Origin: Beroe ovata
Taxonomy: Eukaryota > Ctenophora > Nuda > Beroida > Beroidae
Reading direction: 5' to 3'
DNA: 12,357 nucleotides
Assembly: GCA_946803715.1 (NCBI GenBank)
Contig: CAMPET010000042.1
Coordinates: 45,725-58,081, forward strand
In this document: positions 8,643 through 12,357 of the stretch, piece after piece
Numbering within the stretch: position 1 is the first letter of the stretch
Layout of the letters: every line of letters begins with the position of its first letter
Position numbers and translations under genes: made by a program
Notes under the pieces: model-generated
What the model saw: the letters and a program-made list of their open reading frames with translations, nothing else
Databases searched by the model: none
What the model was told of the DNA's origin: nothing

Positions 8643-8719
8643 ATTTTTATGCTGCAGTGCAGAATGACTCAATTTCTTTAATTAAAAAATTGAGTCATTC
8701 TGCGCTACAACATAAAAAT
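8643..8719. ncRNA. 77-nt hairpin: pre-miRNA-like or fold-back element
   Basis: Arms 8643-8675 and 8687-8719 pair over 33 positions with three non-Watson-Crick pairs and an 11-nt AT-rich loop. The inner 17 bp (GCAGAATGACTCAATTT with its complement) are perfect. The two C-A mismatches become G-U pairs, and the U-G pair becomes A-C, if the minus strand is transcribed, so minus-strand RNA would fold slightly better. It lies about 310 bp after the sulfotransferase stop. Size and shape fit a miRNA precursor, but an equally good reading is a small fold-back transposon remnant. Each arm carries an AP-1-like TGACTCA core. Confidence 0.35.
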
Positions 8720-8722
8720 AAA
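8681..8722 (+). terminator. Candidate poly(A) signals for the sulfotransferase
   Basis: ATTAAA at 8681-8686 and AATAAA at 8717-8722 are the first poly(A) hexamers I find on the plus strand after the stop codon at 8334. They would give a 3' UTR of roughly 370-410 nt that includes most or all of the hairpin. AATAAA occurs easily in AT-rich DNA, so this is weak evidence. Confidence 0.35.
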
Positions 8723-8982
8723 ATTTACCGATATCATCGAGTTATTCCCCCGGCATTTTTGTCGCTATTTAGAATTCCACCGAGATCGCACCAAACCCAG
8801 ACATGAACCAATTAACTTCAATTTCTATCTTTTTAAATTGTCGGATTATTCTGCAAATTGTCACATAACGTGACACACGTTTAAAATAGTGGTAGTCGCC
8901 AAGCTTTGGGACAGAAATAACCAAGCTGATGTCTCCAAAGCTATCGTGAGGTGATTAATCCCTGGCCTGCAAATTAATTCTA

Positions 8983-8988
8983 TTTATT
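8983..8988 (-). terminator. Candidate poly(A) signal for the GPCR
   Basis: TTTATT on the plus strand reads AATAAA on the minus strand, about 475 bp past the receptor stop codon. Another minus-strand AATAAA lies near 8570. The two genes converge, so their 3' UTRs could come close to each other or overlap in this interval. Confidence 0.3.
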
Positions 8989-9000
8989 TGCTTCACTGCT

Positions 9001-9463
9001 TGATTAATGTCAAACACACCCACACACAAGCCTACTCACACACATCGTACGCCCTGCTGTACAACTACAACAGCCAAGGGAACACACAACATACACGGGC
9101 TGATCTCGACATAGGAATGGGATGAAGGGGGTAATCAATAATCATTTTATATGTGATCCCTGGCAATCAAAATAAAATTCAAAAACTTTTGCTTTTGTAC
9201 AATGGATAAGAAATAATCACCATCATTATCAATTATCTGCAATAGCATTGAATTATCTCTGAATTCCAGAAAGTTCATCGATCACAACGGTCATACAGGC
9301 AAACACTTACAGCATCACAATCAGGTAGTTGGTTTTCCGTTTTTCCTGCCATTGTCTGAGTCTAACACTCAATATTAATATAGCAATCTCACCTCTGACT
9401 CCTAGAGGTGTATACAATTAGGTTGTGTTCTTTTCACAACGAATTCCCACCAAGCTGTCCCTG
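9001..9463. other. Convergent intergenic or 3'-UTR sequence
   Basis: No gene is seen. A CA-rich low-complexity patch lies at 9011-9046, followed by AT-rich sequence. The stretch probably includes the receptor's 3' UTR. Confidence 0.5.
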
Positions 9464-10528
9464 TCAGTGCTCAGAGATGGCGAGGTGATTCTGTGTACCC
9501 GAATCATTAATGGAAATTTGATGAAGGAGCACCATGCTGACCACCTTGTCCCTCATGTGGCCGGTGCTGTGCCGCACCCAGTTCTTGTAGTTCTCAATCC
9601 TCATGAAGTAGACGAGGGGGTTCATGAGCGAATTGAGGTTGATAAAGAGGCAATCGGTCAGGTTCCAAGAGTACCAGTACATGAATTTGGTAGTGTAGAA
9701 GGGGGAGGGGTAAATCCACACGTCGCTCGTCTCAATGACCAGCCATAGTATGTAGTTGAGGAGGAGCGGCAGGTTGAAGATGATGTAAACGATCGTCATC
9801 AGTATGATGGTCATTGTGGCTTTGTGCTTGCATCTGTCAGCTTCGGATGGAGTGTCAACTTGTTGTTGCTGTTGTTGCTGTTGCTGTTGCTTTTTCTGGG
9901 TGATCCTATCCATGGAGGGTGCCCTCCACACACAGACACACGACACAATACAGCTCAGAGTGATGGGGAAGATAGGTAGAGCCACACTGATAATGTCCAG
10001 CCATAGGTCCACTTTGCTGAAGAGCGTGGTCCTACCCTCATCCCAACAGTAGACCTCTGAGTTAGTATAGACAAACACTGCCTTGCCCAGGAGAAGGGGA
10101 ACTAGTTGTTGGAGAACCAGGTAGACCCCGTATACGACCACAATACACATCACCCACGGTGTCGACACCTCCATGAAGGGTCGTACCAGGACCGCAGACC
10201 GGGTGACACTCAGCACCAACACCAGGAACACAGAGAAACTGGCTTGTAACTTGATGAGGATGCCGCACAGCGTACAAACTGCCTCGTTATCGAACAGCAC
10301 TGGTTCGCGACCCTGGCACAAGCTAACAATGACCGGGATAACAGACAGGTTGGTGATCATATCGTTTAGGGAGCTCAGGATGTAGAGGTAGGTGGGCAGG
10401 TCTCGCTTCTTGCCCATGAAGTAGACAAGTGCGGAGCAGTTTGCCGGTACTCCGACCAGCAGGCACACAATGTACGGGATTGACAGGATAACATCGCCCA
10501 CAATGTGGGGTGGTGTTTCATAGGTCAT
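9464..10528 (-). CDS. Orphan class A (rhodopsin-like) GPCR
   Basis: A 354-residue seven-helix receptor, probably at the plasma membrane. Helices lie near 12-38 (GVPAN, Asn30 = 1.50), 44-70 (Asp56 = 2.50), 83-110, 124-147, 175-200, 237-262 and 290-309 (NPLVY 303-307, then helix 8). Cys85 (3.25) lies exactly 25 residues before Arg110 (3.50) and would pair with Cys161 in extracellular loop 2. DRY is replaced by TRS (109-111), and CWxP by FNLP (251-254). No tryptophan is seen at the helix 4 position. The third intracellular loop carries ten glutamines (214-223). The outer N-terminus is only about 10 residues, with no sequon. TAG at 10532-10534 is in frame two codons upstream of the ATG, which fixes the start unless a 5' exon splices in. 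It resembles the intronless peptide-receptor-like families of marine invertebrates. Ligand and G-protein are unknown. Confidence 0.9.
   Translation of the reverse strand: MTYETPPHIVGDVILSIPYIVCLLVGVPANCSALVYFMGKKRDLPTYLYILSSLNDMITNLSVIPVIVSLCQGREPVLFDNEAVCTLCGILIKLQASFSVFLVLVLSVTRSAVLVRPFMEVSTPWVMCIVVVYGVYLVLQQLVPLLLGKAVFVYTNSEVYCWDEGRTTLFSKVDLWLDIISVALPIFPITLSCIVSCVCVWRAPSMDRITQKKQQQQQQQQQQVDTPSEADRCKHKATMTIILMTIVYIIFNLPLLLNYILWLVIETSDVWIYPSPFYTTKFMYWYSWNLTDCLFINLNSLMNPLVYFMRIENYKNWVRHSTGHMRDKVVSMVLLHQISINDSGTQNHLAISEH
9860..9889 (-). repeat. (CAA/CAG)10 polyglutamine tract in the GPCR
   Basis: Ten consecutive glutamine codons, a mixture of CAA and CAG, encode residues 214-223 of the receptor within intracellular loop 3. 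The mixed codons argue against very recent pure-repeat expansion. The tract keeps the frame and lies in a loop that tolerates length change in many class A receptors. Confidence 0.9.
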
Positions 10529-10636
10529 TTCCTATAGCGGGGGAATGTGGTTATTTCCCATAGTGGAGGAATGGCGCTACTTCCTAGCGTCGAATGGGAA
10601 TCAGAGAAAAATTTCCTAGTTGGGGGACTGGGGTTA
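10527..10636. repeat. Degenerate 26-bp tandem repeat upstream of the GPCR
   Basis: Units start at 10527, 10553, 10579 and 10611, each opening with A(T/C)TTCC followed by a G-rich half. Units 1 and 2 match at 20 of 26 positions, and unit 4 keeps the ATTTCCTAG start and the GGGGG block. Unit 3 is disrupted by inserted A-rich sequence. The array abuts the receptor's start codon, so it would lie in the 5' UTR or core promoter. Confidence 0.7.
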
Positions 10637-10667
10637 TAAGTCGGGGATCCTATCAAGGGACTGGGGG
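10622..10667 (+). promoter_or_regulatory. G-tract cluster with TATA-like motif upstream of the GPCR
   Basis: Five runs of three or more G (10622-10626, 10630-10633, 10643-10646, 10657-10659, 10663-10667) lie on the strand opposite the receptor's sense strand, with spacers of 3 to 10 bases. They could in principle form a G-quadruplex. TTATAA at 10634-10639 reads the same on both strands and could act as a TATA-like element about 105 bp before the receptor ATG. Both suggestions are inference. Confidence 0.25.
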
Positions 10668-11207
10668 TGAAGGCCGAGAGGGGTTGATATGTTAGGCTTA
10701 GTGAGAGAGAGAGAAGGTGTTAATTCTAATTGTATTATAAGTGGCGATGCGTAAGTGAAAGTGGGGGAAGGGGGTGTGTGTATGAGGGACGAGGGTGGGT
10801 TCATTCCTCAGAGGGGAAGAGACCTCGATTATGGTAGATTATATCATAAAAATGGGTAGGAAGTGTGGAACGCAGTATTGATATTAGATATCAATATTCA
10901 ATAATCTTCAAACTATCATAATCTGCTGATCGTTCACGTTGTCATGTCACACAGACGGGCGACGGCGGCTAAATATCGGCAACCAAAAAATCAATGTTAT
11001 TATTATACACGACTTGCAAAACCTGGTGTCGAGGGTTCGATCTACCATATAACTCCCTCGATTTGGGGAATGTGTCATGACCATGAGTGTATTATAACCA
11101 TTCGCACACAAGGCAGTGAACTGTAACTGATTGTTTGCTGGGCATACATAGTGTGTTTTTGTGCCTCCCTATAATAGGTGGTACCTATAGTGCAATGTGA
11201 ATGATAA
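10668..11207. other. Upstream flank of the GPCR, no recognised gene
   Basis: A GA tract lies at about 10703-10714, followed by a G-rich stretch at 10759-10800. TATTGATAT (10876-10884) and ATATCAATA (10888-10896) form a 9-bp inverted repeat with a 3-nt loop. The 60-codon frame at 10944-11126 has no recognisable features. No splice-linked coding exon for the receptor is apparent. Confidence 0.5.
10990..11075 (+). other. Possible tRNA-like (SINE-type) B-box remnant
   Basis: GAGGGTTCGATCTA (11031-11044) resembles the T-arm/B-box of tRNA genes (GGTTCGANNCC), with the last conserved C replaced. No convincing A-box, acceptor stem or cloverleaf could be drawn upstream. TCGAGGG (11029-11035) and CCCTCGA (11055-11061) form a perfect 7-bp inverted repeat around the motif. 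This is either a decayed tRNA-derived SINE or chance similarity. Confidence 0.15.
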
Positions 11208-11731
11208 TGTCAAAAAAGTGGACAAAAGTAAACGTCCATATCTCAGCTTCTATTCGGAGTTTCCGGATGCAATTTGGATGTTCCGTAGTTATATCGGAGT
11301 TTTCCCCACAAAATTTTCAAGTCCATCGCTCGAAACTGTCTGAGTTATCAGCAAAAGACTGAATTTTCATTTTTTCATCATTTCTAACGCTGTCTATAAC
11401 AACGGTCGTGTTTAGATTTTAGCAATGAAATTTGCAGCGTAAATAGACATCATTAATAGTAATACCTAGGTACTTGCTCAAAAAATTCAAGCATCTACCT
11501 CAAAAAATGACGGAGAAATTGGCAAAAAACAAGACAACTGCTTTTGTCAACGTAATTCATCGACAACGAACGATCTGAGCCTCAAAAATTAATGCAGACT
11601 TCAATCCTCAACTATTCTTGAACACATCCTGAAAAAATTTCATCAATTTATCTCAATAAACGTCGGAGACATGCAAGTTTTTGTAGAGCACACAGATGTG
11701 GATGTTTACTTTTATCCACTTATTTTTGACA
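11208..11731. mobile_element. Non-autonomous TIR element (MITE-like), about 524 bp
   Basis: The left end (11208-11243, starting TGTCAAAAAAGTGGACAAAA) is the reverse complement of the right end (11694-11731), apart from about three transition differences and a 2-bp indel over some 36 bp. The interior is AT-rich with no open frame of note. The right end runs on into CACCCTGTA (to 11740); read inward, TACAGGGTG resembles ends of Tc1/mariner-type elements, which insert at TA. The matching outer bases are not found on the left, so that end is diverged or truncated. Superfamily is tentative; the inverted-repeat structure is clear. Confidence 0.7.
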
Positions 11732-11740
11732 CACCCTGTA

Positions 11741-12322
11741 TTATACTGGCCAAACTTTAAACTTAAAAGTACCGCTTATACTCGAATAGGGTTGTCTTCT
11801 AGCTCTCTGGAGGTATGGAGGGCGGGGTAACTTGGCACAATGGCGCACTAAAAACATCCAGTAGCCCCTACTAAACTATATATCTACCTATATTGTATAC
11901 CAAAGATATAATAAACCTCTAGATATTATGTATGTCTATTGTAACCAAAGTTCAACATATGTCTCTGGGGAGGCATATTATTAAAGCAGGACGTAGATCT
12001 AAAGAATTGAAACCCGTGTGACGCATGACAGTTGAGTGGCGTTCATTGACAAGTTGGATCAAAGATTTCTTTGTGAACTTTCGGCTCGATTATTAAAGTG
12101 TTCCTCAGTTCCAATTATAGCTGATCTCAACATTGTAATATCTTGCGAAGGTTTTGGTCCGAAATGATTTTCAGCCCCTCGCTGCACCATTCAGTTATAC
12201 GCACAATATTGAATGGAAAACGGGTGGTACCCCGTACGATAACATAACGTCAGCTTATATCAAATGCTTCATAGAACTCCACTGAAGTTGCAAATATTGA
12301 GCATAATACTTCCAGCCACCCC
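11741..12322. other. Non-coding stretch without a recognised gene
   Basis: No open frame or domain can be supported. The sequence is AT-rich, with TATATCTACCTATATTG-type low complexity around 11878-11896. Nothing repeats obviously within the window. Confidence 0.5.
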
Positions 12323-12326
12323 CAAT

Positions 12327-12357
12327 ACACACACACTCACTCACACACACACACACA
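12327..12357. repeat. (CA)n microsatellite at the window end
   Basis: CA dinucleotides with ACTC interruptions run to the last base, so the full length is not visible. Confidence 0.9.

Noticed and set aside
9425-10385. Plus-strand frames across the GPCR, including a Cys-rich one
   Set aside because: They are antisense shadows; the Cys-rich stretch is the polyglutamine tract read in another frame on the opposite strand.
1-12357. CRISPR array, operon, phage or prokaryotic defence system
   Set aside because: No spaced identical repeats, ribosome binding sites or tightly packed genes are present. The gene families, microsatellites and spacing are those of an animal genome.

Overview
The window looks like nuclear DNA from an animal, most likely an aquatic invertebrate. 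It holds two intact single-exon genes of metazoan families, a Golgi carbohydrate sulfotransferase and a seven-transmembrane receptor. These sit in TG/CA-rich non-coding DNA full of (CA)n, (GT)n and (GA)n microsatellites, with a non-autonomous transposon-like element. Nothing suggests a prokaryote, virus or plasmid. I cannot fix the phylum: both families are expanded in several invertebrate lineages.

Layout. 1-79: a 20-bp minisatellite, cut by the window start. 80-6600: about 6.5 kb without a gene I can support. It holds microsatellites, a cluster of CACGTG boxes (519-608), a CpG-rich patch with an inverted repeat (about 4053-4152), and short direct and inverted repeats. 6655-8334 (+): a type II membrane sulfotransferase of the CHST15 (GalNAc4S-6ST) family. 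8335-9463: the convergent intergenic region, with a strong 77-nt hairpin and poly(A) signals for both genes. 9464-10528 (-): a rhodopsin-like (class A) orphan GPCR with a polyglutamine third intracellular loop. 10527-10667: a degenerate 26-bp tandem repeat and G-tracts directly upstream of the receptor. 11208-11731: a terminal-inverted-repeat element of about 520 bp. The window ends in another CA tract.

Two single-base N positions (2550, 7342) mark probable contig joins. The one at 7342 lies inside the sulfotransferase. The last 203 bases before it are repeated, about 98% identical, as the first 203 bases after it, so the PAPS-binding segment appears twice. The simplest reading is an unmerged contig overlap between two haplotypes, and the true protein would be about 491 rather than 559 residues.

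I see no functional link between the two genes: one modifies glycans in the Golgi, the other is a cell-surface receptor, and they are tail to tail. I found no convincing new multi-gene system. The most useful points are the assembly artefact, the receptor's altered signature motifs, the hairpin and the transposon-like element.
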